Assembly: GCA_023015935.1 (NCBI GenBank)
Contig: JALKAY010000003.1
Coordinates: 1 to 64,000, forward strand
DNA from: Flavobacteriaceae bacterium F08102
Lineage (GTDB): Bacteria > Bacteroidota > Bacteroidia > Flavobacteriales > Flavobacteriaceae
Length of the DNA stretch: 64,000 bases
Direction of reading: 5' to 3'
In this document: positions 34,925 through 43,176 of the stretch, piece by piece
Position numbering within the stretch: position 1 is the first letter of the stretch
Layout of the letters: each line of letters begins with the position of its first letter
Notes under the pieces: model-generated
Told to the model about the DNA's origin: nothing
The model's input: only the letters and a program-made list of their open reading frames with translations
Database searches by the model: none
Program-made: the position numbers and the translations under genes

Positions 34925-35695
34925 TTAAGAAAATAATTTTTCAATTTTTTCCTTTTCTTGCGCAGCTAACTCGGGATCAACTAAAATTCTACCACTGTGT
35001 TCATCGGTAGTGATTTTTTTCCGAGTTGCTATTTCAACGATACGTTGTGGTGGAATTGTAAAGAAGGATCCACCTGAAGCACCGCGTTCAATCGAAACAA
35101 CCGCGAGTCCATTTTTAACCTTTCCACGGATACGTCTGTACGCTTTCAATAAACGTTCATCAATTAATTTTGCAAATTCTTCTGATTTTTTATGCAACAT
35201 TTCTTCTTCCTTTGCTGTTTCAGCAAGAATTGCGTCTAGTTCCTTTTTCTTATGCTTTAAATGTGTCTCTTTTTCTTTTATCTTTTCTTTTGCAGCAGCA
35301 ATAATTTCATTTTTCTGCTCAATTTTCACTGTAAACTCTTTGATGTGCTTTTCAGCTAATTGCATTTCTAATTCTTGAAATTCAATTTCTTTACTCAACG
35401 AATCAAATTCTCTGTTATTTCGAACGTTTTTTTGTTGCGTTGTATATTTTTTAATAAGGGCTTTAGCGTCCTCAATAGTGTTTTTTCTATTCTTAATTTC
35501 TGCTTCAAGATTTTCAATGTCAGTATTGAAATTATCCAGCCTTTTGTTAAGTCCAGCAATTTCATCCTCTAAATCTTCTACTTCTAAAGGTAATTCCCCT
35601 CGAGTATTTTTAATTTCATCAATGCGTGAATCAATTAATTGTAAATCGTATAAGGCTCTTAATTTATCTTCTACTGTTAATTCTTTTTTTGCCAT
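34925..35695 (-). CDS. Coiled-coil DUF164-type protein, zinc ribbon degenerate
   Basis: A 256-residue protein of the CT398/DUF164 'C4 zinc ribbon' family: a long antiparallel coiled coil (about 10-180, E/K-rich) followed by a small C-terminal domain. The C-terminal pattern SGGSFFTIPPQ (from 207) through DEHSGRILVDPEL (from 231) aligns with the ribbon CGGCF...CPSCGRIL, but all four cysteine positions are substituted and the protein contains no Cys. It cannot bind zinc in the usual way. Cellular role unknown. Two bases downstream of the Nif3 gene, one operon. Confidence 0.88.
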   Translation of the reverse strand: MAKKELTVEDKLRALYDLQLIDSRIDEIKNTRGELPLEVEDLEDEIAGLNKRLDNFNTDIENLEAEIKNRKNTIEDAKALIKKYTTQQKNVRNNREFDSLSKEIEFQELEMQLAEKHIKEFTVKIEQKNEIIAAAKEKIKEKETHLKHKKKELDAILAETAKEEEMLHKKSEEFAKLIDERLLKAYRRIRGKVKNGLAVVSIERGASGGSFFTIPPQRIVEIATRKKITTDEHSGRILVDPELAAQEKEKIEKLFS

Positions 35696-35697
35696 AT

Positions 35698-36819
35698 CTA
35701 TATGAAGTTGACCGGATTTGTATTTATTTTTGATAAAATCACCCTATTAGTGGGCAAGGCGGGTGCAAAATTACGCAATTTTTTTGTAAGATAATCGACC
35801 AATAGGTTTTTTGTGAATTGTTCACTTTCATAATGCCCAATATCGGTCAAAAGGATTTGATTTTCGGCTTGAAAAAAATCGTGATATTTAAAGTCGGCAG
35901 AGACGTACGCATCAGCTCCCATCCGCTTTGCAGCCGAAATAGCAAAACTACCAGACCCCCCGAGTAGGGCTATTTTTTGAAGGGGTTTATTACGTAATTC
36001 AGAATGGCGAATCACTTTTAAATGAAAGGTTTTCTTGAGTAAATTTAGAAAATCTAATTCGCCCATAGGTTCTTTTAATTCGCCCAAGATGCCCATTCCT
36101 ATGTGTTGATGTGAATTCTCAGTTCGTACAATTTCATACGCTATTTCTTCATACGGATGTACGGCGCGTAGTCTTTTAAGAATGGAAGTCTCCTTGTTTT
36201 TTTCAAAGATTACACTGAGCAATACTTCTGACTCTTGGGTGAACTCACCTTTTATACCTTTTACCGGATTGCTTTGTTCATTACCTAAAAAAGTTCCGAA
36301 TCCTTTAAGATTAAAACTACAATTGCTATAATTACCAATTTGACCTGCACCAGCTTCAAATAAAGCAGTTCTTACCTCATCTGCATTTGCTTCTGGTACA
36401 TAGACACTAAGTTTATTGATCCACCCTTTTTTTGGAAGTAAAGTTTGTGTATTAACAAGGCCTAATTTTTTCCCCATTTCCCAAGATACCCCATTAATTA
36501 CATTGTCTAAAGCGGTATGTACGGCATAAATGGCTATATTGTTTTGAATGGCCTTAATAATTGTTCGTTCAACATAGGTAGCCCCATTGAGTTTTTTTAA
36601 TCCTGAAAAAATAATTGGATGAAAACTGACAATTAAATTGCATTTTTGTTCAATTGCTTCATCGACCACTTGCTCTATGGTGTCTAAGGTTACAAGAATG
36701 CCTTTGACAACGGTATGTTCATTTCCAACTAAAAGTCCAACATTGTCAAATTCTTCTGCATAGGCCAAGGGAGCAAGTTCTTCCAGTGTGTTGATGACAT
36801 GTTTTATTGTTAATTCCAT
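35698..36819 (-). CDS. Nif3-like dinuclear metal centre protein
   Basis: A 373-residue member of the Nif3/YbgI (GTP cyclohydrolase I type 2-like) family. It has the N-terminal EEFDNVGLLVG, the metal-site SFHPIIFSGLKK (about 65-76) and HTALDN (100-105), and C-terminal DIGHYESE, whose acidic and His residues complete the dinuclear site. The middle third carries the PII-like inserted domain (HPYEEIAYEIV) usual for long Nif3 forms. Biochemical role unclear. It leads an operon with the DUF164-type gene. Confidence 0.93.
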   Translation of the reverse strand: MELTIKHVINTLEELAPLAYAEEFDNVGLLVGNEHTVVKGILVTLDTIEQVVDEAIEQKCNLIVSFHPIIFSGLKKLNGATYVERTIIKAIQNNIAIYAVHTALDNVINGVSWEMGKKLGLVNTQTLLPKKGWINKLSVYVPEANADEVRTALFEAGAGQIGNYSNCSFNLKGFGTFLGNEQSNPVKGIKGEFTQESEVLLSVIFEKNKETSILKRLRAVHPYEEIAYEIVRTENSHQHIGMGILGELKEPMGELDFLNLLKKTFHLKVIRHSELRNKPLQKIALLGGSGSFAISAAKRMGADAYVSADFKYHDFFQAENQILLTDIGHYESEQFTKNLLVDYLTKKLRNFAPALPTNRVILSKINTNPVNFI

Positions 36820-37077
36820 GGTGCAAACATAAAGAAAATACGGCGATTAATAAATTGATTTTTAGTGGATATACGGATTTTTATGCATGCTTTTTGATCT
36901 AGGTCTTTTTGATGTTTCTTTGTGCATTGTGATCTTTGCGGATTTTAAAGCAGCGCCTTGTTAAAGGAGTATATGTTGATATTCAGTATTCACTAAACGA
37001 ATACTCGATTTAAAATTAAGAAACCCAATTAGATTGAAGTAATGCGAAAACGAAGCATTCAAGTGGTAGAGGAGTGC
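36820..37077. other. Intergenic region with promoter and one hairpin
   Basis: TATGTTTG on the minus strand (36824-36831) is a -7 match placed five bases from the Nif3 start. A perfect hairpin AGTATTC/GAATACT with a seven-base loop lies at 36985-37005, without a T-run. Nothing else is recognised. Confidence 0.5.
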
Positions 37078-38025
37078 TTAGTTTTTTTTCTTGTGAATGG
37101 AAACATAAATGCCAATGACAAGTGTTATCAGAATAAAAAGTAATGAAATTATTTCTGAAACTGCGACCCATTGTGTTAGAATTAATTTTAAGGCTACAAA
37201 AAGTAGAATGGTAAAGACCGCATATTTTAAATAAGCGAACTTTTCTAGCATATTGGATAAAAAGAAAAATAACGAGCGAAGCCCCATAATGGCAAATATA
37301 TTTGAGCTGTAGACTATATACGGATCTGTGGTAATCGAAAAAATAGCAGGAATACTATCGAGGGCAAAGATTAAATCTGTAAATTCTATCGTAATTAATG
37401 CGGCCATTAAGGGCGTAAAAAATTTCTTTCCTGCAATTTGCGTTGTAAAGTTTCCCTCATTAAACGTATTGCTAAACCTAAATAGTTTCATAAATCCTTT
37501 AGGTTCACTCAGCGTAGTTGATTCATCAGCGGGTTTTAACATTTTAAATGCGGTAAACAGTAAAAATAATCCAAAAATGATGGTCATTACCTCAAATTGA
37601 TGTAATAGGATGAGGCCTAATCCTATTAAAATTGCACGTAAAATAAGAGCTCCTAAAATACCCAAGAATAATAATTTGTGTTGGTATTTTAAAGGAACTT
37701 TATAATTTGCAAATATGACGGCAATGACAAACAAGTTATCTACACTTAGAGATAACTCTATCACATATCCCGTTAAATACTTAAAAAAGGCCTTTTGTGG
37801 ACTTAAAATACCGCTATTTTCTGCAAGTCCACTTTGGTATAACCAATAGATGATTCCGGCAAATATCAGTGCATTTAAAACAAAAAAGAGCGATTCAAAT
37901 AAGGCTTTTTTAACGCTGGGAACACGGTCTTTTTTGTGGAGGATAAAAAAATCAATTCCAAGTAAAAGCAGTATATATGAAATTAAAATTATCCAAGGTA
38001 AATAGGTTTCTAATGAGAGTTGCAT
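37078..38025 (-). CDS. TerC family membrane protein
   Basis: A 315-residue integral membrane protein with about nine TM segments. It shows the TerC signature acidic motifs ELSLSVDNLFVIAVI (about 90-104) and ITIEFTDLIFALDSIPA (about 211-227). TerC/Alx proteins export manganese or other divalent ions and protect secreted metalloproteins or confer tellurite resistance. Which role applies is unknown. It follows the AlkD-like gene after seven bases, and I saw no Mn riboswitch upstream of the pair. Confidence 0.92.
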   Translation of the reverse strand: MQLSLETYLPWIILISYILLLLGIDFFILHKKDRVPSVKKALFESLFFVLNALIFAGIIYWLYQSGLAENSGILSPQKAFFKYLTGYVIELSLSVDNLFVIAVIFANYKVPLKYQHKLLFLGILGALILRAILIGLGLILLHQFEVMTIIFGLFLLFTAFKMLKPADESTTLSEPKGFMKLFRFSNTFNEGNFTTQIAGKKFFTPLMAALITIEFTDLIFALDSIPAIFSITTDPYIVYSSNIFAIMGLRSLFFFLSNMLEKFAYLKYAVFTILLFVALKLILTQWVAVSEIISLLFILITLVIGIYVSIHKKKN

Positions 38026-38032
38026 AAAAAGA

Positions 38033-38701
38033 TTATTTGAGTAATCGTAAAGCCTCCCGTTGGCTGAGGTTTGCGAGGTTGGTTTGTTTTACAAAATGAG
38101 TGACCCACGTGGGGTTAGTACGGCTGTACTGGCGTAATACCCAGCCGATAGCCTTGTTGATAAAATACTCCGTTGATCCTATCAATGAATTGATTATTGA
38201 AGCCAATAATACGGTGTTGAGCTTCTCTTTGTAATTTAATTGAAATAATAATGAAGAGCGCTGTAACCACAGGTTATTTGAGCTAATCCATAGATCAGTT
38301 AGTGGTTGTTGCTGGTTGGGAAATTTTTTAAAATAAGCGCCTAATAGATGAATAGCAATATAATCTACGGTATCCCACCAAGATTTATGGGTGATCATAT
38401 AGACCAATAAGTCAATATCATTTTCTTCAAAATCGTTGCTAAAACGCTGAGCTAATTCTTGTCCAAAAAGTTGAAAATCTCGTTCAGGTTTTGACCAAAG
38501 GGCTTTGATAAATTTTTCCAGTTCTTTTTTGTCTGGAAGGAAAGTCTTTTCTAAAAACGGTTTTTGTAACCTGCGTCTATCATTGGTTTTTAGTCCCAAA
38601 TATTCAAACTGGTTACGCATATACGCTTTTTGACCTTCAGCAATTTGTGCGTTTGCTTCAGATCGAAAGGTGGTTTCTAGGGTGTTTAGAAAAAACGTCA
38701 T
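38033..38701 (-). CDS. AlkD-like DNA alkylation repair protein
   Basis: A 222-residue all-helical HEAT-like repeat protein of the AlkD family, DNA glycosylases that remove N3- and N7-alkylpurines without base flipping. Typical segments are YLGLKTNDRR (about 34-43), THKSWWDTVDYIA (with the catalytic Asp and conserved Trp) and KAIGWVLRQYSRTNP near 183-197. Cytoplasmic. It leads a two-gene unit with TerC and has two dyads just upstream. Confidence 0.92.
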   Translation of the reverse strand: MTFFLNTLETTFRSEANAQIAEGQKAYMRNQFEYLGLKTNDRRRLQKPFLEKTFLPDKKELEKFIKALWSKPERDFQLFGQELAQRFSNDFEENDIDLLVYMITHKSWWDTVDYIAIHLLGAYFKKFPNQQQPLTDLWISSNNLWLQRSSLLFQLNYKEKLNTVLLASIINSLIGSTEYFINKAIGWVLRQYSRTNPTWVTHFVKQTNLANLSQREALRLLK

Positions 38702-38727
38702 GATAGAAACGAATGTATCAATTTTGT

Positions 38728-38741
38728 CTGATATAAATCAG
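38728..38741. promoter_or_regulatory. FNR/CRP-like dyad CTGAT-N4-ATCAG
   Basis: CTGATATAAATCAG is a perfect 5-bp dyad with a four-base centre, the geometry of FNR/CRP-family operators. It is centred about 33 bases upstream of the alkD-like start. Assignment to a regulator family is inference. Confidence 0.4.
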
Positions 38742-38754
38742 CATAATACGTAAT

Positions 38755-38775
38755 GATTTATTAATTAAATAAATC
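38755..38775. promoter_or_regulatory. Palindrome GATTTATT-N5-AATAAATC
   Basis: Perfect 8-bp arms around AATTA, 13 bases beyond the FNR-like dyad. Very AT-rich, so chance is possible. No terminator T-run follows. Confidence 0.35.
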
Positions 38776-38887
38776 CTAAAGATTTAAATAAGATGCCGCT
38801 AGAGAAAGAGTAGCGTATTGGAACCGTCATGTATACGTTTTTTTAGGGCTATTTGTAATAAATACAGCCATCTGAAAGCAAAAACAA

Positions 38888-39493
38888 TTATTGGTGATTC
38901 CACGCTTCTGGATGATCTGATTTATTTGGGGATAGACCAATATTAGTCTTTTCTAAATTTACGCCAAGTCCAATAACGATCCGATTTACATAGTTAAAGT
39001 AAGCAGTAACTTGGTTGATTTCAAGAATTTCGCCATCCGTAAGTCCTACGGCTCGTAATTTGTCAATTTTTTCCAAATTTAATTGGTTTAAATTCAAGGT
39101 CAATTGTTTTGCATAGTGTATTCCAGCAATAAAAGGTTCCTCTAAAATACCATCAAAATTGTCTTGTTCGATGGCAGTCCTTAATTCTTGTGCTCTTTGA
39201 GGGGTATTCAGTAAGCGTTTAAGCCCTTCATAGTGATGCGTTACGCAATAGTCACAACGATTAAAATAACTAACATAGACTCCGAGTGTCTCTAAATACC
39301 ACGAAGGAAGTGTATTGGCATTATGGTGAAGGACACTTTTATACAAAGTCATGTGTCCAACGAGTGTATGTGGTCGTAAACTGTGAATTTTTAAGACTTC
39401 ATCTATGTGATTGTCAGGTCCCTTTACGCGATTGTATAATTTTTTTAAGCTTTTATCTGCGGCTTCATACGGAATGGTTTTTATCCAACTCAT
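38888..39493 (-). CDS. Carboxymuconolactone decarboxylase-fold, peroxidase-related
   Basis: A 201-residue AhpD-like protein with the redox motif C80-D-Y-C83 followed by His87, as in alkylhydroperoxidase D and 'peroxidase-related' CMD proteins. It is all-helical, cytoplasmic, with no signal. It may reduce peroxides with a dithiol partner; the actual substrate is unknown. It begins 11 bases after the SGNH hydrolase stop, same strand, so the two are probably co-transcribed. Confidence 0.88.
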   Translation of the reverse strand: MSWIKTIPYEAADKSLKKLYNRVKGPDNHIDEVLKIHSLRPHTLVGHMTLYKSVLHHNANTLPSWYLETLGVYVSYFNRCDYCVTHHYEGLKRLLNTPQRAQELRTAIEQDNFDGILEEPFIAGIHYAKQLTLNLNQLNLEKIDKLRAVGLTDGEILEINQVTAYFNYVNRIVIGLGVNLEKTNIGLSPNKSDHPEAWNHQ

Positions 39494-39504
39494 GTAATTA
39501 TAGT

Positions 39505-40059
39505 TTATTTCGTTAATTGTAATAGTGCTTTTTTAACAAGGGGTTCCATAATTTTATACCCCTTAAGATTTGGGTGGATACCGTCATTAGCAAGTGATTT
39601 TCGTAAGCCATTTTTTTCGTCAACCATCGCTGAATAGTAATCAACAAAATAATGATGATGTTTTTGCGCATACGCTTTTATCATTGAATTTAAATCAATC
39701 ACCTTTTGCGCTGGGGCTGTTCCTGGATTCCAAGGAATGTCATACGCTGGAAGTACAGAACACATAAATACGGTAATTTGATGTGTTGTTGCTAATTCAA
39801 CCATGCGAAAAATAGTATGTGCAATTTGATCTAAGGTCATAGGTCCAGAATTCCCTGCTATATCGTTGATTCCTGCTAGAAGAAAAACGGCCCTTGGTTT
39901 AAGGTCAATGACATCTTGTTTAAAACGTAATAACATTTGAGGTGTAGTTTGCCCACTGACTCCTCGATTGATAAAAGGGTTTTTTTTAAAAAAAGAGGGA
40001 TGTATTTTTTTCCATCTTTCTGTGATGGAGTTTCCCATAAATACAATCTGCTTTTCCAT
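39505..40059 (-). CDS. SGNH/GDSL hydrolase
   Basis: A 184-residue esterase or lipase of the SGNH superfamily. Block I is G9-N-S11, with Ser11 as nucleophile; block III is GIND at 63-66; block V is D159-G-I-H162. All catalytic positions are present. No signal peptide was detected, so it is cytoplasmic unless the start is wrong. Relatives act on acetylated sugars and lysophospholipids. Substrate unknown. Confidence 0.9.
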   Translation of the reverse strand: MEKQIVFMGNSITERWKKIHPSFFKKNPFINRGVSGQTTPQMLLRFKQDVIDLKPRAVFLLAGINDIAGNSGPMTLDQIAHTIFRMVELATTHQITVFMCSVLPAYDIPWNPGTAPAQKVIDLNSMIKAYAQKHHHYFVDYYSAMVDEKNGLRKSLANDGIHPNLKGYKIMEPLVKKALLQLTK

Positions 40060-40116
40060 TAAGTGAGATTAAAATAAATAGGGTTATTTATCAATGGCCT
40101 CTGTTGAGTTGGGCAT

Positions 40117-41187
40117 TTAATCGTTATAAAATTCAATAGATTGCGTATGGTCAGACTTTTTAAATCCACGATACATACCCTCGGTGTTAAAAGACCAAGC
40201 GATATTCGCTTCTTTATCAAGACCAATCATTCCTCCACTACCTCCGAGGTCCCCAATTTGTTTAATTACGTTGTCTAAGGCGTCTTTGAGCGGAAGTTTC
40301 TTATATTGTATTAGATTGGAGGCTTCATGGGCGGCTAAGGTTCTAATAAAATATTCACCTGTACCAGTACACGATATACCACAGGTTAAATTATTCGCAT
40401 ATGTACCAGCGCCAATGATAGGGGTGTCACCGATTCGACCATATTTTTTATTGGTCATTCCTCCTGTTGAGGTTCCGGCCGCAATGGTGCCGTTTTTGTC
40501 AATGGCTACAGCGCCAACCGTGCCAAATTTTCCTTCGTCTAATCGATCGTTTAAACTCACAGAATGTGTTTCAATTCCTTTTTCCTTATCCTGAGCTCTT
40601 TTTAATTGGCGCATTCTGTCTTCGGTAATAAAATAGCTAGCGTCTTCAAAGGTCAATCCGTGTAATCGTGCAAAATCTTCAGCACCTTTACCACCTAGCA
40701 TGACGTGTTTTGTACTATCCATTACTAAGCGGGCGGCATTGATGGGGTTTCTAATGCCTGATACGCCAGCTACAGCACCGGTATTTAAAGTCTTACCATC
40801 CATAATTGAAGCATCTAATTCATTTTTACCCAGGCTGTTGAGAACGGCTCCTTTCCCTGCATTAAAGAGCGGAGAATCTTCCATGATATTAATTGTTTTT
40901 TGAACAGCTTCTAAAGAGTTTCCTCCCCGAGCAAGTATTGCATATCCTGTGTCTAATGCTTCTTGTAGTTTTTCTTGGTAGGCCTTTCTGCGTTCGTCTG
41001 TCATGTTGGATTTTGTGATGGTTCCCGCACCTCCGTGAATAACAATGGCAAAATTTTCAGGTGAATGTTGAGGGGTACCAGCGACAGTTGTAGGTGTATT
41101 CGTGTTTTTTTCTGAAGGCTTTTCACATTGCGTAAATAAAAGCAAAGAAATAGATAAACAAAGCGTTGAAATAAACTGTTTTTTCAT
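40117..41187 (-). CDS. Isoaspartyl peptidase/L-asparaginase (Ntn-hydrolase)
   Basis: A 356-residue lipoprotein (Cys21, after FTQ) of the plant-type asparaginase family. HGGAGTI starts the alpha chain and the autocleavage site is before Thr223 in GKFGTVGAVA, the N-terminal nucleophile of the beta chain. GTSTGGMTNKKYGRIGDTPIIGAG (quoted in part as GDTPIIGAG) and the GTGEYFIR segment match the active site. It removes isoaspartyl residues from peptides or hydrolyses asparagine. Lipidation places it in the periplasm or outer membrane. Confidence 0.93.
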   Translation of the reverse strand: MKKQFISTLCLSISLLLFTQCEKPSEKNTNTPTTVAGTPQHSPENFAIVIHGGAGTITKSNMTDERRKAYQEKLQEALDTGYAILARGGNSLEAVQKTINIMEDSPLFNAGKGAVLNSLGKNELDASIMDGKTLNTGAVAGVSGIRNPINAARLVMDSTKHVMLGGKGAEDFARLHGLTFEDASYFITEDRMRQLKRAQDKEKGIETHSVSLNDRLDEGKFGTVGAVAIDKNGTIAAGTSTGGMTNKKYGRIGDTPIIGAGTYANNLTCGISCTGTGEYFIRTLAAHEASNLIQYKKLPLKDALDNVIKQIGDLGGSGGMIGLDKEANIAWSFNTEGMYRGFKKSDHTQSIEFYND

Positions 41188-41327
41188 GGTGTGGAGTTTT
41201 AATTCGTATTTGCTTTAAAATTACGAAGTTAATTTTAATTGACACGAAAAATGTAAATTATACGTCGCGATGTAGAAGTGGCTAGTTGGTGGATAAAACC
41301 TTTAAGTAGTCTATGTGGAAGGGCTTA

Positions 41328-42104
41328 TTAGGCTTTTGTTTTAGCCTCTTCCCAGAAAACATCCATTTCTTCCAAACTCATTGTGTTGAGTGGTTTACCG
41401 AGTTTTTCTGCTGCTTTTTCTAGGTATTGAAAACGCTTGATGAATTTTTTATTGGTGCGCTCTAAGGCATTTTCTGGATTGACCTTTATGAAGCGGGCAT
41501 AATTAATTAATGAAAAGAGGACATCGCCAAATTCAGCTTCTATAGCATCTGTTCTTCCTGCCTCAATTTCAACAGCGAGTTCTTTCATTTCCTCAAGTAC
41601 CTTGTCAAATACTTGGTGTGGTTCTTCCCAATCAAATCCAACGCCCGCAACCTTGTCTTGGATACGATTTGCTTTAACAAGTGCAGGAAGGCTTTTAGGG
41701 ACGCCTTCGAGCACACTTTTCTTGCCTTCTTTTAGCTTCAACTGCTCCCAGTTTCGCTTGACATCTTCTTCATCCCCAACAGACACATCTCCATAGATAT
41801 GGGGATGGCGATGAATGAGTTTATCAGAAATCTCTCTAGCTACATCTCCAAGGTCGAAAGCGTTTGTTTCAGAACCGATTTTTGCATAGAAAATAATATG
41901 CAATAATAAATCTCCTAACTCTTTTTTTATTTCCTCAAGGTTGTTGTCAAGGATAGCATCTCCTAGTTCGTAGGTTTCTTCTATCGTTAAATGACGTAAA
42001 GATTGAAAGGTTTGCTTACGATCCCATGGACACTTTTTGCGCAATTCATCCATAATATCTAATAGACGTTCAAATTCTGCTAATTGTGCCGCTCGAGAAT
42101 TCAT
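41328..42104 (-). CDS. mazG: Nucleoside triphosphate pyrophosphohydrolase MazG
   Basis: A 258-residue protein with two tandem MazG domains. The first has CPWDRKQTFQSLRHLTIEETYEL and an EELGD-like EIKKELGDLLLHI metal site. The second has EMKELAVEI and EAEFGDVLFSLINYARF. It hydrolyses NTPs, including aberrant ones, to NMP and pyrophosphate. It follows the DUF5606 gene after three bases, the last gene of the def operon. Confidence 0.95.
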   Translation of the reverse strand: MNSRAAQLAEFERLLDIMDELRKKCPWDRKQTFQSLRHLTIEETYELGDAILDNNLEEIKKELGDLLLHIIFYAKIGSETNAFDLGDVAREISDKLIHRHPHIYGDVSVGDEEDVKRNWEQLKLKEGKKSVLEGVPKSLPALVKANRIQDKVAGVGFDWEEPHQVFDKVLEEMKELAVEIEAGRTDAIEAEFGDVLFSLINYARFIKVNPENALERTNKKFIKRFQYLEKAAEKLGKPLNTMSLEEMDVFWEEAKTKA

Positions 42105-42107
42105 GTT

Positions 42108-42527
42108 TTATTCTTCTTCGTCTGATTCGTTTTCTTCCTTTATGGTACTGAAATCAAACTTTGCTTCAACAAGAATGTTGTACCATTGAACTACTTTTTT
42201 GATGTTAGATGGATATACTCTTTCTTCGTCGTAGGAAGGTAAAATATCTTTAAAAAATGAAATTAACGCTTCATTTGAGGACTTGTGGCTCAATATTTTC
42301 GCATTGTCATTTTTTGCTGCAATTTCTTTAAAAACCATCCGTAAAGGAACTTCTTCCTCATACGTGTAAATCGCAATATCATTTAAGACACTTACATTGT
42401 GAATTGCATTCACGGGCATTTTTTTGTTGTCAGATAACGATTGAACAATTAAACCGCCCTTTGTTTGCGAAACAATTTTATAAATACCGGGTTTGCCTAC
42501 AATGGCAACTACTTTATTTAATTCCAT
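42108..42527 (-). CDS. DUF5606 domain protein
   Basis: A 139-residue cytoplasmic protein whose first part (VVAIVGKPGIYKIVSQTKGGLIVQSL, seen at residues 6-31) is the conserved DUF5606 beta domain. The C-terminal half is helical and ends in an acidic tail. Found in Bacteroidota next to def and mazG. Function unknown. Three bases separate it from each neighbour, indicating tight co-transcription with peptide deformylase. Confidence 0.85.
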   Translation of the reverse strand: MELNKVVAIVGKPGIYKIVSQTKGGLIVQSLSDNKKMPVNAIHNVSVLNDIAIYTYEEEVPLRMVFKEIAAKNDNAKILSHKSSNEALISFFKDILPSYDEERVYPSNIKKVVQWYNILVEAKFDFSTIKEENESDEEE

Positions 42528-42530
42528 AGA

Positions 42531-43109
42531 TTATTTTTTCGGAAATTTCATGCGATAATCTACATTGACTTTTCCTTTGCTAATATTTTCTAATTTCTTT
42601 TTTATTAATCTCTTTTTTAAGGAAGAGAGTTTGTCTGTAAATAAAACTCCTTCTATATGATCGTATTCGTGTTGAATTACACGTGCAATCAATCCCTTAT
42701 ACGTTTCTGTGTGGGTGTCAAAATTTTCATCTTGGTACCTTATCGTTACCGTTTCTTGTCTAAAAACGTCTTCATTTAAGTTTGGGATACTTAAGCAACC
42801 TTCATTAAACACCCATTCATCTCCAGTTTCTTCTAGGATTTTGGCATTGATAAATACCTTTTTAAAGTTTTTTAGAAATTCAGCTTCTTCGGCTGGAAGT
42901 TCTTCTAACTCACTAAACCCTTCTGTGTCGACGATAAAAAGACGAATTGATTTGCCTACCTGAGGTGCAGCTAAGCCAACCCCTCTTGCGTTTTTCATCG
43001 TTTCTTTCATATCAGCAATTAATGAAGACAATCCAGGGTAATCCTTATCGATTTCACTGCCGATTTTACGTAATACAGGGTCGCCATAGGCGATGATTGG
43101 TAAGATCAT
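42531..43109 (-). CDS. def: Peptide deformylase
   Basis: Removes the formyl group from the N-terminal methionine of new proteins. It has 192 residues and all three motifs: GVGLAAPQVG (43-52), EGCLSIP (103-109, metal ligand Cys105) and QHEYDH (146-151, His147, His151 ligands, Glu148 catalytic). An insertion of about 15 acidic residues (EELPAEEAEFLK) lies between motifs 1 and 2, common in Bacteroidota Def. First gene of the def-DUF5606-mazG operon. Confidence 0.97.
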   Translation of the reverse strand: MILPIIAYGDPVLRKIGSEIDKDYPGLSSLIADMKETMKNARGVGLAAPQVGKSIRLFIVDTEGFSELEELPAEEAEFLKNFKKVFINAKILEETGDEWVFNEGCLSIPNLNEDVFRQETVTIRYQDENFDTHTETYKGLIARVIQHEYDHIEGVLFTDKLSSLKKRLIKKKLENISKGKVNVDYRMKFPKK

Positions 43110-43129
43110 AATTTAATTCAATTAAGCTG

Positions 43130-43137
43130 CAAAGATA
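43130..43137 (-). promoter_or_regulatory. Promoter -7 element for def operon
   Basis: Reads TATCTTTG on the minus strand, 20 bases before the def ATG. Confidence 0.6.
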
Positions 43138-43176
43138 AACTTGTTCATTGAATTGTCTTTATATCTATCAAAAAAA

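Noticed and set aside
38026-38032. Mn-sensing yybP-ykoY riboswitch for terC
   Set aside because: terC is only seven bases behind the alkD-like gene, leaving no room, and none was seen before alkD.
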